A stretch of DNA of 64,000 nt from Coprobacillus cateniformis (GTDB lineage: Bacteria > Bacillota_I > Bacilli_A > Erysipelotrichales > Coprobacillaceae): contig NZ_WSNW01000001.1 in the NCBI RefSeq assembly GCF_009767585.1, positions 1,580,090 through 1,644,089 on the forward strand. The letters run 5' to 3'. Below are positions 32,937 to 42,383 of the stretch, in pieces. The notes beneath the pieces are model-generated. The model saw only the letters and a list, made by a program, of their open reading frames with translations, was not told where the DNA came from and ran no database searches. Numbering within the stretch: position 1 is the stretch's first letter; every line of letters begins with the position of its first letter. The translations under genes were made by a program, and so were the position numbers.

Positions 32937-34160
32937 ATGAAAAAATTAGTTTTAAGTTTTTTAGTAATATGCTCTATTTTCACAATGACGGTCTCATCTA
33001 ATCAAGTTGGTGCTAATGATTTTGCTGGTAATGAATCAAAGTACATAAAGTTATGTTCTTCATCTTCACTTAAAAAATCAGATAAAAAAACTTGTGAAGA
33101 GTTCAATGAATATCTTCGTAAAAAAAATAGTAATTTAAAAAATGAGATTAAGGAGACAAAGAAGGAACTCAGTGATACAAATAATGATATTAGTCAGGTT
33201 TCTTCTAAAATCAATACTTTAAATTCAGAGATTTCATCTAAGGAAAGTGAAATTAATTATCTTCTTTCTTCAATTGAGAAAGTAAAAAAAGATATTACTA
33301 AAAAAGAAGAACAAATGAAACAACGCTTATATGTTATGCAAACAACATATAATTCTAATTGGATGCTTGATTTCTTATTTGGAGCAGAAGATTTTACAAC
33401 ATTCTTCTCTCGTCTCACAAGTCTTAATGATATTACATCTTATGAAAAAGAACTTGTTGCAGACTTAACAAAACAAAAAGAATCGCTTGATTCTCAAAAA
33501 GAAACATTGCTTAATGCTAAAGCTGCATTACAATCACAAAAAAACACACAATTAGCTCTACAAGATAAATTAATTGATTTGAAAGCATCACAACAAAAAA
33601 ATATTGCTGATAGCCAAGCAGAAGCAAAGAAAGTATCTGCGGCTCAACAAAAGATAGATGCTGCACTTGAACAATTGATGTCACAAGCCCCTAGTGGTGG
33701 TGGAGGATCATATGTTCCTGGTTCTTCAGCGAAAGGAAATGCTATTGCCCAAAAGGCTTTAACTAAACTTGGTGCACGTTATTGGTGGGGTGCTCCTGGT
33801 GGTGGTTTTGGAGATGGTCAGGGATTGGATAATCCTAATGCTAAATATTTCGATTGCTCAGGTTTCGTTGCATGGGCTCATCGCCAATCAGGCGTCAAAA
33901 TAGGACGTACAACTGCTGCTGGTTATTCAAGAAGTGGTAAAGCAGTGACAAGAGCTCAATTACAACCAGGTGATGTCATTACTTTTAGTTATGGTAGCGG
34001 TGTTGCTCATATTGGTATTTACATCGGTGGTGGAAGTTTTGTTCATGCTGCTGGTAATGGTTCTGGAACAAGAGGACAATATGCAAATCAATGTGTTAAA
34101 ACTTCACAATTAGCTGGATATTGGGAAAAATATGTTTATAATTATAGACGTTTGTATTAG
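32937..34160 (+). CDS. PcsB/CwlO-like NlpC/P60 peptidoglycan hydrolase
   Basis: From the ATG at 32937 (GAGGTG site; TATAAT at 32913-32918 upstream) the protein has 407 residues. It comprises a signal peptide (about 1-27), a long coiled coil (about 55-255) of Lys/Gln/Ser/Asn-rich heptads, a glycine-rich spacer (GGGGSYVPG) and a C-terminal NlpC/P60 domain. The catalytic site is Cys in YFDCSGFVAWA, His in VAHIGIYIGGG and a further His in FVHAAG. Such proteins split peptide cross-links at the division site or side wall, activated by FtsEX; ftsEX is not in the window. Alone on the plus strand with a strong terminator. Confidence 0.92.
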   Translation: MKKLVLSFLVICSIFTMTVSSNQVGANDFAGNESKYIKLCSSSSLKKSDKKTCEEFNEYLRKKNSNLKNEIKETKKELSDTNNDISQVSSKINTLNSEISSKESEINYLLSSIEKVKKDITKKEEQMKQRLYVMQTTYNSNWMLDFLFGAEDFTTFFSRLTSLNDITSYEKELVADLTKQKESLDSQKETLLNAKAALQSQKNTQLALQDKLIDLKASQQKNIADSQAEAKKVSAAQQKIDAALEQLMSQAPSGGGGSYVPGSSAKGNAIAQKALTKLGARYWWGAPGGGFGDGQGLDNPNAKYFDCSGFVAWAHRQSGVKIGRTTAAGYSRSGKAVTRAQLQPGDVITFSYGSGVAHIGIYIGGGSFVHAAGNGSGTRGQYANQCVKTSQLAGYWEKYVYNYRRLY

Positions 34161-34197
34161 AAAAGATTTGGGTTAAGATAAACCCAAATCTTTTTTT
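34161..34197. terminator. Bidirectional terminator between the hydrolase and lactate dehydrogenase genes
   Basis: AAAAGATTTGGGTT and AACCCAAATCTTTT with an AAGATA loop and T-rich tails on both strands. Confidence 0.88.
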
Positions 34198-35129
34198 ACC
34201 TCTACTTTTAATTTTCTTAATATTTCATAACTATCGTCAAATTTACCTTGATCAACACCATTAAGAGGAAGTTGGATAACTTCTTTAATGCCTTCTCTAT
34301 TAATAACACAAGGCACTCCTATATAAATATCTTTGTGTTTATACTCATGATCCAAATATGCACTCACACATAAAATCTTATTAGTATCATTAAATATAGA
34401 ATTAATCAATTTATTTAATGATAAACCAATTCCATAATATGTTGCCTTTTTTCTTTCAATAATTTCATAAGCAGCATTTCTAACATCATCATAAATTTCA
34501 TTTAAATCATTCATATCTAAATTCTTTTCATCAACATATTCTAATAGTGTTTTACATCCTACATAAGTATTTGTCCAAGAAATAAAAGACGAATCACCAT
34601 GTTCACCTAAAATATATGCTTCAATGTCATCGCTTGAAACACCAATATATTCACTCAGTAAATATCCCATTCGTGCTGTATCTAACAGCGTTCCAGTTCC
34701 AATAACTTTACTTTTATCTATACCCATAACTTTGTAAACAACATAACTTAGTATATCAACAGGATTACTTGCTACTATGACTATACCGTTAAACCCACTG
34801 CTCTTAATTTTTAAAGCAATATCTTTTACAATATTGGTATTAATTTTTGTTAATTCCAATCTTGTTTGCCCTTCTTTTTGATTTGCACCTGCACAAATCA
34901 CTACAATATCACTATCTCTACATTCTTGATAGTTACCAGATTTAATTTTCATTTTATTTGTACTATATGGAATTCCATGATTTAGATCCATGGCTTCACC
35001 TTTTGCCTTTTCCTCATCAATATCAATAAGAACAAGTTCATCTATTCCTCCTGTATTCATAAGTGAATAGGCCATACTCATACCAACCATTCCTGTTCCA
35101 ATTAGAACGACTTTTCTACTTTCTTTCAT
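34173..35129 (-). CDS. ldh: L-lactate dehydrogenase
   Basis: A 318-residue NAD-dependent dehydrogenase of the LDH/MDH family: KVVLIGTGMVGMSMAYSL (NAD loop), CAGANQKEGQTRLEL (active-site loop with Q rather than the arginine of malate enzymes) and IGTGTLLDTARMGYLL. ILGEHGDSSF carries the catalytic histidine. The glutamine at the substrate-specificity position indicates lactate rather than malate. It regenerates NAD by reducing pyruvate during sugar fermentation. It stands alone; the 155-base upstream gap shows AT-rich sequence and no defined promoter. Confidence 0.93.
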   Translation of the reverse strand: MKESRKVVLIGTGMVGMSMAYSLMNTGGIDELVLIDIDEEKAKGEAMDLNHGIPYSTNKMKIKSGNYQECRDSDIVVICAGANQKEGQTRLELTKINTNIVKDIALKIKSSGFNGIVIVASNPVDILSYVVYKVMGIDKSKVIGTGTLLDTARMGYLLSEYIGVSSDDIEAYILGEHGDSSFISWTNTYVGCKTLLEYVDEKNLDMNDLNEIYDDVRNAAYEIIERKKATYYGIGLSLNKLINSIFNDTNKILCVSAYLDHEYKHKDIYIGVPCVINREGIKEVIQLPLNGVDQGKFDDSYEILRKLKVEVKKDLGLS

Positions 35130-35284
35130 TATTTATCACCATATATATTATGATGAAACTTTTTTCTCTTTATACATTTATTTCTAATTATTGTATATTG
35201 CACATTGCAATTTTTTTAATTTAAAAAAGGAGATCAGTTTATTTTTAGTATATTAATTTTTCTATAAATTATTTAAATGTCTTA

Positions 35285-37135
35285 TTATGAATTATTTATA
35301 TTCTTTTTGAATAATAAAACAAAACTCATACCTATTAAAGTAGAAGCAAAAATTGAAATCATAAAGAAATGTGGCTTGGTAATAAATGGTAAAGTAGCGA
35401 TTCCACCATGAGGAAACATCTGGCTACATCCAAAAAACATAGATAGTGCACCAGCTATACCAGAGGCAATAATACAAGGGAAATGAATTCCTCTTTTATC
35501 ATTAATCATATATGGAATAGCTTCTTCACTTACAAAGCATAAACCTCTAACCAAGCATCTCCATTTCCCTGACTTTTCTTTTTCATTAAATAGTTGTGGA
35601 TATACCATAATAGAAAGCCAGATAACAATTGGAGGAATCATTCCTGCAACCATAACCGCTGACATGAAATCAAATCTTTTTAATAAAATACCTATAATTC
35701 CTATACTATATGCTATCTTATTTATTGGAGCACCCATATCAATTGACATCATTGCTCCTAGAACAAAACCTATAATTATCAGAAGTATTGGACTTAATAC
35801 TAAAATTTGATCCTGATATTGATAATCAATTGCTCTTTGAGGTAGAAAAGTTAAAATAATCGTCATAATAGCAAAACCTGATAATGGCAACAAATAATTT
35901 GGAACAAGACTATCCATTAGCTCTGGAATATATGAAAATAATTTCTTTAATCCTAATACAAGATAACCAGATACAAATCCTATAACTATCATTCCAATTA
36001 TTCCTAGATTGTGATTCATATAAATAAACGATGAGAATAATGCTACCGTGAAACCTGGTACTTCACTTATGCTTTCTGCTATAAAAGCAGAAAATAGGCA
36101 TCCTGAAAACATAATGGCTAGCCATGGGATATTTTCTAGATTTAAATTCATAAACCATCCTAATTCTGCATCATTATATATGTAATATGATTGATCAATG
36201 CCTAACATAATCATTATTTGACTAATAATACCATATATCATTAGAATTGGTATAAGTCGAGAGACTCCATTCATAAAATGATTATAGATATTTTTAATTT
36301 TTTTATAACTTTTCTCTACTTTCTTTTTATCCTTTTGGAGTCGTTCTTCTTCATTATAATTCATAGCTTGTTCAATTAAATTTTGTGGTTCATGTATTCC
36401 TTCAGCTACAGGTACTTGAATTATATTTTTATTAGAAAACCTTGTCATTTCAACTTTTTTGTCAGCTGCAATTATAACAGCTTTTGCATGTTCAATATCT
36501 TTTTTAGTTAATTTATTTTTAACACCACTTGCACCGTTTGTTTCAACTTTTATTTTAACACCCATTTTTAATGCTGTCTCTTCTAGTGATTTAGCGGCCA
36601 TATATGTATGTGCTATTCCTGTTGGACATGCTGTTACAGCAACAACATCAAATTTATCATTTTCTTGTTTATTATTTTTTATGTCTAATTTGCTAGTTAA
36701 AATATTAATAAAATGTTTAGGTGTTTGAGCGTTAATTAGATTTTTAATAATTTTATCATCCATGAGTATTTGACTTAATTCTGCAAGTATCTCTAAGTGA
36801 TTCGTACCTCCCTCCTTTGGCACTGCTATCATAAAAATTAGTTTAACAGGAGTTTTATCTAAAGAATCAAAATCAACACCATCCTTATCTACCATTGCTA
36901 CTAATGATGGATACTTTACCGTCTCATTTTGTGCATGTGGTATAGCAATCATGTGGCCTATACCTGTACTTGATAATTTCTCTCTAGCCATAATCGCTTG
37001 TTTGAATTTTTCTTTATCTGTAATATGATGACATTCGAAATGCTTATCAATTAATGTATCAATAACTTCTTCCTTATTGGAACTATGTTCATTTAATATG
37101 ATACTATCTTCTTTCAATAGATCTTTAATATTCAT
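35285..37135 (-). CDS. fruA: PTS fructose transporter EIIABC
   Basis: The 616-residue protein carries all three fructose PTS domains in order IIA-IIB-IIC. IIA (about 1-145) has the phosphorylated histidine in MIAIPHAQNETV, IIB (about 160-260) the active cysteine in VTACPTGIAHTYMAA, and IIC (about 280-610) about nine membrane helices with SISEVPGFTVALFSS and MSIDMGAPINKIAY. It imports fructose as fructose-1-phosphate, the substrate of the adjacent kinase. It overlaps fruK by eleven bases. A FruR/DeoR regulator gene usually heads this operon but is absent here. Confidence 0.92.
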   Translation of the reverse strand: MNIKDLLKEDSIILNEHSSNKEEVIDTLIDKHFECHHITDKEKFKQAIMAREKLSSTGIGHMIAIPHAQNETVKYPSLVAMVDKDGVDFDSLDKTPVKLIFMIAVPKEGGTNHLEILAELSQILMDDKIIKNLINAQTPKHFINILTSKLDIKNNKQENDKFDVVAVTACPTGIAHTYMAAKSLEETALKMGVKIKVETNGASGVKNKLTKKDIEHAKAVIIAADKKVEMTRFSNKNIIQVPVAEGIHEPQNLIEQAMNYNEEERLQKDKKKVEKSYKKIKNIYNHFMNGVSRLIPILMIYGIISQIMIMLGIDQSYYIYNDAELGWFMNLNLENIPWLAIMFSGCLFSAFIAESISEVPGFTVALFSSFIYMNHNLGIIGMIVIGFVSGYLVLGLKKLFSYIPELMDSLVPNYLLPLSGFAIMTIILTFLPQRAIDYQYQDQILVLSPILLIIIGFVLGAMMSIDMGAPINKIAYSIGIIGILLKRFDFMSAVMVAGMIPPIVIWLSIMVYPQLFNEKEKSGKWRCLVRGLCFVSEEAIPYMINDKRGIHFPCIIASGIAGALSMFFGCSQMFPHGGIATLPFITKPHFFMISIFASTLIGMSFVLLFKKNINNS

Positions 37136-38051
37136 ATTCTACCTCATGGACTTCATTCAATAAATTGAGAACTTCACTCTCCCTTGCTAATTCTTCTGAG
37201 AATGCACTCGCACTTCCTGTTGCCACTCCCATTCTAAATGCATGAACATAACTCTCTGTTTTCATATAGCCTGCTATAAACCCAGCTACCATTGAGTCTC
37301 CAGCACCTACTGAATTCTTAACAATGCCTTCAGGAGCATCACTCATATATACTTTTCCATTTTCACAAATATATATAGCGCCTTCACCAGCCATAGATAT
37401 AAGGATATTTTTTGCTCCCATATCTTGTAATTTCTTACCATATATTATGATATCTTTTTTATCAAAAAGTTTCACGTGAAACATTTCTTCTAATTCATGC
37501 TTATTTGGTTTAATTAAAAAAGGGTTAAGTTCTAGTACTTTTAATAATAAGTCTCCAGTTGCATCTACAACAACTTTAACCTCCTTATCTTTTAGATAAT
37601 CCATAATTCTATAATAAATATCATTGGAAAGGCATTTAGGAATACTTCCAGATAAAACAAGAATATCTCCCACTTCTAAACAATCTAGTTTTTGGTAAAA
37701 TTCATTTAAATGATATTTATTGATCTCTGGACCATTCCCATTGACTTCGCTTTCTTCATCACTCTTCATTTTAAAATTAATTCGCGAGTAACCATTTTCT
37801 ATTTTAATGAAATGTGTCTGTATACCAAAATCATCTTCAATTCGTCTTTTTATCTCTTGACCAGTGAAACCAGCTATGAAACCAAAAGGTATACTTTTAA
37901 TTCCAAGATTATTTAAGACAATTGAAACATTAATACCTTTACCACCTGGTAATATCTTTTCTGAATTTGTTCTATTAACTTCACCTATCTTAAAATGATC
38001 AACATGAACCAAATAATCAATAGATGGATTGAAAGTTACTGTATAAATCAT
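37125..38051 (-). CDS. fruK: 1-phosphofructokinase
   Basis: A 308-residue PfkB/ribokinase-family sugar kinase: YTVTFNPSIDYLVHVD at the start, GGKGINVSIVLNNLG (first PfkB signature) and NSVGAGDSMVAGFIAGY (second signature, with the catalytic aspartate). Short size and pairing with a fructose EIIABC indicate 1-phosphofructokinase rather than tagatose-6-phosphate kinase. It converts fructose-1-phosphate to fructose-1,6-bisphosphate. First gene of the two-gene operon, with GGAGAGG before the ATG. Confidence 0.92.
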   Translation of the reverse strand: MIYTVTFNPSIDYLVHVDHFKIGEVNRTNSEKILPGGKGINVSIVLNNLGIKSIPFGFIAGFTGQEIKRRIEDDFGIQTHFIKIENGYSRINFKMKSDEESEVNGNGPEINKYHLNEFYQKLDCLEVGDILVLSGSIPKCLSNDIYYRIMDYLKDKEVKVVVDATGDLLLKVLELNPFLIKPNKHELEEMFHVKLFDKKDIIIYGKKLQDMGAKNILISMAGEGAIYICENGKVYMSDAPEGIVKNSVGAGDSMVAGFIAGYMKTESYVHAFRMGVATGSASAFSEELARESEVLNLLNEVHEVEYEY

Positions 38052-38097
38052 ATTTTTCCTCTCCTTTACTATACTTTTATTATACTTTATTCAAAAA

Positions 38098-38128
38098 GAA
38101 AAATGAATATATAAATATACTCATTTTT
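38098..38128 (-). terminator. Terminator of the rsmI operon
   Basis: ATGAGTATAT and ATATATTCAT pair around TT on the minus strand, followed by TTTTTCTTTTTG; overlaps the rsmI stop codon. Confidence 0.6.
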
Positions 38129-38972
38129 TATGATATTCTTGATACACAATATTCTTTGATATTTTTCTTTGTTTTGATACTTCCTTTATAGCATCTTTTG
38201 TAGACATTCCTTTTGCTATATATTCACTAACATGTTCTTCTATTGACTGTTCAAAAACGACTTCCTCAGTAGATTCATGACATCCCTCAACAACAATAAC
38301 CATTTCACCCTTCATATCATCTACAACAGTTAAAATTTCCTCTATAGAACCTCTATTAATTTCTTCATATTTCTTTGTTATTTCTCTACATAATGCTATA
38401 TTTCTATTACCAAAAATATTAAGCATATGATTTAAGGTTTTTTTGATACGATGTGGAGCTTCATAGAATACTATAGTTTCTTTATAATTCTTTAAATCTT
38501 CTAATTCCTTTTTCTTCTTTTTATCTTGATGATCTAAAAAACCATAGAATAGAAATGGCTGAGGAGTTATGCCAGATACTACTAAGGCATTAAGACAGGC
38601 ATTTGCTCCAGATATTGGTACAACATTATAGCCATTTGAAATAACTTCCTTCACTAGTTCATAGCCTGGATCACTTATTGCTGGATATCCTGCATCACTA
38701 ACTAAAGCAATATCATATCCATCTTGTAACAATTGAATGATTTTAGGGATAGATGTAACTATATTATGTTCATGATGAGAAATTAGCTTTGTTGTAATGT
38801 TAAAATGGTTCAAAAGTTTAATTGTATTCCTTGTATCTTCCGCAGCTATAAACTGTACACTCTTTAAAGTTTCAACTGCTCTATATGTCATTTCACTTAA
38901 ATTACCAATAGGAGTTGCTACTAAAAATAAAGTAGGTTTTTTGTTTTCAAAACTCTTCTGTCTAATCATCAT
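38121..38972 (-). CDS. rsmI: 16S rRNA (cytidine1402-2'-O)-methyltransferase RsmI
   Basis: About 283 residues of the tetrapyrrole-methylase fold. LFLVATPIGNLSEMTYRAVE is at the N-terminus, AEDTRNTIKLLNHF and ALVSDAGYPAISDPG follow, and the middle has VVPISGANACLNALVVSG. FYEAPHRIKKTL is typical of RsmI. A start at 38972 or the next ATG lies inside the end of trmN6, after GGAG; the much longer open frame upstream is not used. It 2'-O-methylates C1402 of 16S rRNA. It ends the conserved dnaX-to-rsmI gene series. Confidence 0.93.
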   Translation of the reverse strand: MMIRQKSFENKKPTLFLVATPIGNLSEMTYRAVETLKSVQFIAAEDTRNTIKLLNHFNITTKLISHHEHNIVTSIPKIIQLLQDGYDIALVSDAGYPAISDPGYELVKEVISNGYNVVPISGANACLNALVVSGITPQPFLFYGFLDHQDKKKKKELEDLKNYKETIVFYEAPHRIKKTLNHMLNIFGNRNIALCREITKKYEEINRGSIEEILTVVDDMKGEMVIVVEGCHESTEEVVFEQSIEEHVSEYIAKGMSTKDAIKEVSKQRKISKNIVYQEYHKK

Positions 38973-39696
38973 CTTTTTCTCCAAACATTCTTCTGACTTC
39001 CTTTGTATAACTTCCATCTTCCTCATGAGCATATAATGGAGATTCGATCTTAACTCCTTTATTTCCTTTGTACATTCCTTCAATTAAAAATATATGTGAC
39101 TCTTTACCAAATTTAGGATATACAAATCGTATACGTTTAGGCTCAATATCATATTTTTGCATAATATTTATAATTTCAATCATTCGATCTGGCCTATGAA
39201 CCATTGCGAACCGACCTTTATTATCAAGTATTCTAGCAGCAGACTGAATAATCTCATCTAAATTGATTTTTATTTCATGTCTTGCTATTTGAAGATATTC
39301 ATTCTCATTGATATGACTTCTCTCTCCTACTTTAAAAAAAGGAGGATTACATACAACAAGTTTAAATTTCTCACTTGTCTGTACATAGTCTTTAATATCA
39401 TTATGGATTATAGTAATTTGATTTTCCAAGTGATTCAGTTTTACATTCTTAATTGCAAGTTCTACAGCATCTTTTTGAATTTCAATACCAATAATTTCTT
39501 TATCTGTTCTTCTTGATAATAATAGTGGAATTGCAGCGTTATTTGTTCCAAAATCAATAATTTTATGTAAATCTTTATTAAGAGTACAGAATGATGCTAA
39601 TAAAACAGTATCCAAAGAAAAATTAAACATATCTTTTCTTTGGATAATTTTCATATCATTATATGCTAGTAAATAATTAACGACCTCGTTGCTCAT
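38962..39696 (-). CDS. tRNA1(Val) (adenine37-N6)-methyltransferase TrmN6 (YabB)
   Basis: A 244-residue class I SAM methyltransferase with IIDFGTNNAAIPLLLSRR (SAM loop), IGIEIQKDAVELA and the catalytic NPPF tetrad in LVVCNPPFFKVG. NPPF marks adenine N6 methylation; the family methylates A37 of tRNA-Val. Position between ricT and rsmI equals yabB in Bacillus. It overlaps both neighbours (20 bases upstream, 11 downstream). Confidence 0.9.
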   Translation of the reverse strand: MSNEVVNYLLAYNDMKIIQRKDMFNFSLDTVLLASFCTLNKDLHKIIDFGTNNAAIPLLLSRRTDKEIIGIEIQKDAVELAIKNVKLNHLENQITIIHNDIKDYVQTSEKFKLVVCNPPFFKVGERSHINENEYLQIARHEIKINLDEIIQSAARILDNKGRFAMVHRPDRMIEIINIMQKYDIEPKRIRFVYPKFGKESHIFLIEGMYKGNKGVKIESPLYAHEEDGSYTKEVRRMFGEKDDD

Positions 39697-40507
39697 TTTT
39701 ATGATCCTTTGGTGGTAAAATTTTGATATCGTTTAATGAAACAAATGAAATATTTCCATCATAATCAATTTTAACTAAATCACTAATAACATTTAAGCCA
39801 ATAACTTTAACTATCTTATCTTCAAACCTTACTCGAGATCCTAATTTTGGAAAACGTCTTTTCTCGATTGTATATGCTTCATCTTCATATTTTAAACAGC
39901 ATAACAATCTGCCACAAGCCCCAGATATCTTATCAATATTTATTGCTAACATTTGATTTTTAGCCATATTAATTGTTACACCATCAAATTCTCCTAAAAA
40001 TGAAGAACAACACAATGGTAAACCACATGAACCAATTCCACCAACAATTTTTGATTTATCCCTTGGTCCTATCTGTCTTAATTCAATTCTACATTTAAAG
40101 ACACTTGCTAACTCCTTTAAAAGTTCTCTAAAATCCACACGACTCTCAGAAGTATACATAAATATAACTTTTGATGCATCTAAAGTATATTCACAATTGA
40201 CTAAATGCATATCTAACTTATATTCATTTACAATTGTTTTACAAATTTCTAATGATTTCATTGCTTTTGTTTTATTAAACTCAAACAAATCAAGATCAGC
40301 ACGATTTGCTCTTCTTTTTACTCTTTTTAACTCAGTATCTAAATTAAACTCAGAAATATCTTTAAGTTCAGATATTAATTCACCTAACTCTAATCCTCTA
40401 ATTGTTTCAACAACAACTTTATCACCCTTATGTACATCTAAATCAGTTGAAAAAAAATACGATTTACCAACATTATTAAAACGTACAAGCGCTAATTTTT
40501 CTTCCAT
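39677..40507 (-). CDS. ricT: PSP1-domain protein RicT (YaaT)
   Basis: A 276-residue protein with the PSP1 domain (about 60-150) and conserved cysteine-rich SCGLPLCCSSFLGEF and SGACGRLLCCLKYED, which in Bacillus bind iron-sulfur clusters in the RicA-RicF-RicT complex. That complex stimulates RNase Y processing, and through it sporulation and competence phosphorelay. Gene order (holB-ricT-trmN6-rsmI) matches Bacillus, except that yabA is missing between them. Confidence 0.92.
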   Translation of the reverse strand: MEEKLALVRFNNVGKSYFFSTDLDVHKGDKVVVETIRGLELGELISELKDISEFNLDTELKRVKRRANRADLDLFEFNKTKAMKSLEICKTIVNEYKLDMHLVNCEYTLDASKVIFMYTSESRVDFRELLKELASVFKCRIELRQIGPRDKSKIVGGIGSCGLPLCCSSFLGEFDGVTINMAKNQMLAINIDKISGACGRLLCCLKYEDEAYTIEKRRFPKLGSRVRFEDKIVKVIGLNVISDLVKIDYDGNISFVSLNDIKILPPKDHKNEQRGR

Positions 40508-40519
40508 ATTAATTCCTTT

Positions 40520-41473
40520 CTATATATTACACATCATACTATCCATTAATAAAAGGACATTTGCATTCGTGCTTAATAAATATTCTGTATTTAAAACTAA
40601 ATCTATTTTCTCAATAATATTTTCTGGACTATCTTCAATCTTTTCAAATAAACTCTTATATGAGGAATAGGTAAGTTCCATAGATTGTTTCACGTGAAAC
40701 AAATCCCTTAACCCTAAAACTAGCATATTTAAGAAAAGTTGAATTGATGCTTTATCCTTAAAATCTTTTAACAAATGAGTCTCAACATTAATTAATAAAT
40801 TATCCCTATGAAAATACATATCCTCAATAAAATGATAAACTTCAAGTTTTAACTTATCAAATACCTCAGATTCAATATATGGTTTACATTCTTCAAATGT
40901 TTCAAACAATTCAGTTAAAACATTAATATCATCAGTCGGTATATCAGCTTTTATCAGTTCTGCTTTTAGCAAAGATTTAGAATTAGGTAATAATTGTATA
41001 ACTTGGCATCGAGACTGAATAGTAGGTAATACACGATTAATATTTTGGCAAGTAAAAATCGCATAAATACCGGGAATTGGTTCTTCCAATATTTTTAATA
41101 GGCTATTCATTGCTTCTACAGTAGAATTTTCAATATTCTCCAACATATATATCTTTGCTTTACCCTCAATAGATGATTTAGAAAACTGCTCTTGAATATT
41201 TTCAACATCACCTTTTTTTATTGATTCATCTCTCCCTGTAAGATATATTAGATCAGCATAATTATGTTGACCAATACGTCTACAATCATTGCAGTTATCA
41301 CATGCAAGTAAATCATCTTCACAAATCAAACTCTTAGCAATATAGTGAGCAGGAAGACTAGCATTCTTTCCAACTAATAAGAAAGCATGGGGTATTTTAC
41401 CATTTTGAAAACTCTTTGTTAATATCTGATAAAGTATAGGTTGTTCTTTCTTTAAATTATCTTTTAAATTCAT
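40520..41473 (-). CDS. holB: DNA polymerase III subunit delta prime
   Basis: A 317-residue clamp-loader AAA+ protein with HAFLLVGKNASLPAHYIAKSL in place of a Walker A loop (degenerate, as usual for delta prime) and a zinc module CEDDLLACDNCNDC. The sensor region is NSLLKILEEPIPGIYAIFTC and the SRC-type motif reads TIQSRCQVIQLLP. It works with the DnaX product encoded nearby to load the sliding clamp. Start overlaps the tmk stop by four bases. Confidence 0.9.
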   Translation of the reverse strand: MNLKDNLKKEQPILYQILTKSFQNGKIPHAFLLVGKNASLPAHYIAKSLICEDDLLACDNCNDCRRIGQHNYADLIYLTGRDESIKKGDVENIQEQFSKSSIEGKAKIYMLENIENSTVEAMNSLLKILEEPIPGIYAIFTCQNINRVLPTIQSRCQVIQLLPNSKSLLKAELIKADIPTDDINVLTELFETFEECKPYIESEVFDKLKLEVYHFIEDMYFHRDNLLINVETHLLKDFKDKASIQLFLNMLVLGLRDLFHVKQSMELTYSSYKSLFEKIEDSPENIIEKIDLVLNTEYLLSTNANVLLLMDSMMCNI

Positions 41474-42093
41474 AAAATTTCTCTTATCTTTTCAAGGACT
41501 TGAAATAGAACGTCTTCAATATCTTGGCTAGCATCAACTTTCACTATACGCTCAGGAAATCTATTACAAATAGTTAAATATCCTTCATACACTCTTTCAT
41601 GAAAATCAATATTTTCTAAGTCTAATCTATTAACTTCACGTTCCTTATTTGCATAAACTCGTTGTAATCCAGCTTCAGGTTTAATATCAAAAAATACAGT
41701 ACGATTAGGTAAAATATTTTCAGTAGCAAATAAATTCATATTATAAACTTCATCAATACCAATTCCTCGTGCTAATCCTTGATATACCATCGAACTATCA
41801 ACAAACCTATCACAAATAACAATTTCACCTTTCTCCAATGCAGGAATGACTTTTTCTACTAAATGTTGGCGTCGACTTGCAGCATATAATAAAGCTTCTG
41901 TTTTTCTATCCATATTTGTATATTTTACATCGTGAATAATATCACGAATTTTTTCTGCTATTTCGACTCCACCTGGCTCTCTTGTTAAAGTAACTCGATA
42001 ACCTTCTTTATCTAGAACTTCTTTAACCATTGCAGCAATAGTCGTTTTTCCACTACCTTCGCCACCCTCAAAAGTTATAAATTTCCCAGACAC
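41470..42093 (-). CDS. tmk: Thymidylate kinase
   Basis: About 207 residues from a GTG start at 42093, six bases after GAGGTG; an ATG further upstream has no such site. The P-loop is FITFEGGEGSGKTTIAAM, followed by the DR-[YH/F] motif VICDRFVDSSMVYQGLARG and the TREPGG signature. It phosphorylates dTMP to dTDP for DNA synthesis. Located as in Bacillus between the recR/bofA and holB genes. Confidence 0.95.
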   Translation of the reverse strand: MSGKFITFEGGEGSGKTTIAAMVKEVLDKEGYRVTLTREPGGVEIAEKIRDIIHDVKYTNMDRKTEALLYAASRRQHLVEKVIPALEKGEIVICDRFVDSSMVYQGLARGIGIDEVYNMNLFATENILPNRTVFFDIKPEAGLQRVYANKEREVNRLDLENIDFHERVYEGYLTICNRFPERIVKVDASQDIEDVLFQVLEKIREIL

Positions 42094-42165
42094 TAATAAC
42101 ACCTCGTTTCTTTCTCTATTATATAAAAAAATAGAGAAGATATAAAGCATTATTTCTTTAATCGT

Positions 42166-42348
42166 CTAGAGTATAAATTTTAATACAATACATAAAGCAA
42201 CACCAAAAACATCAAATATTGAAATCATCAATATATTAAATATATTTAATGATAAATTAATATGTGTCAATGGTTCAAATGCATTAATAATAAATATAGT
42301 AATTGTTGCAAAAAGCAATCTAAAAAAGATTGTTGTTATTTTTCTCAT
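42166..42348 (-). CDS. bofA: BofA-like sigma-K processing regulator
   Basis: A 60-residue hydrophobic protein with two membrane segments (about 5-22 and 38-58) and the BofA-like ending in which a short loop after INLSLNIFNIL leads to FDVFGVALCIVLKFIL, comparable with the L-G-V-P-G-hydrophobic end of BofA. BofA holds the SpoIVFB protease inactive during sporulation. Position between recR and tmk is the same as bofA in Bacillus, and this syntenic support is the main reason for the call; the sequence is divergent. Its ribosome binding site (GAGGTG) is buried in the recR terminator hairpin. Confidence 0.7.
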   Translation of the reverse strand: MRKITTIFFRLLFATITIFIINAFEPLTHINLSLNIFNILMISIFDVFGVALCIVLKFIL

Positions 42349-42383
42349 AAAAAAATCACCTCATTAATTATATGAGATGATTT
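42346..42383 (-). promoter_or_regulatory. Terminator-like hairpin that sequesters the bofA ribosome binding site
   Basis: On the minus strand AAATCATCTCAT (from 42383) pairs with ATGAGGTGATTT (to 42353), one G-T pair, seven-base loop, followed by TTTT and the ATG. The 3' arm holds GAGGTG, the bofA ribosome binding site, and the 5' arm includes the recR stop codon. Confidence 0.6.

Noticed and set aside
35195..35225. TTGCA-TGCAA hairpin with T run between fruA and ldh
   Set aside because: Only about six base pairs and on the strand without an upstream gene; probably chance.
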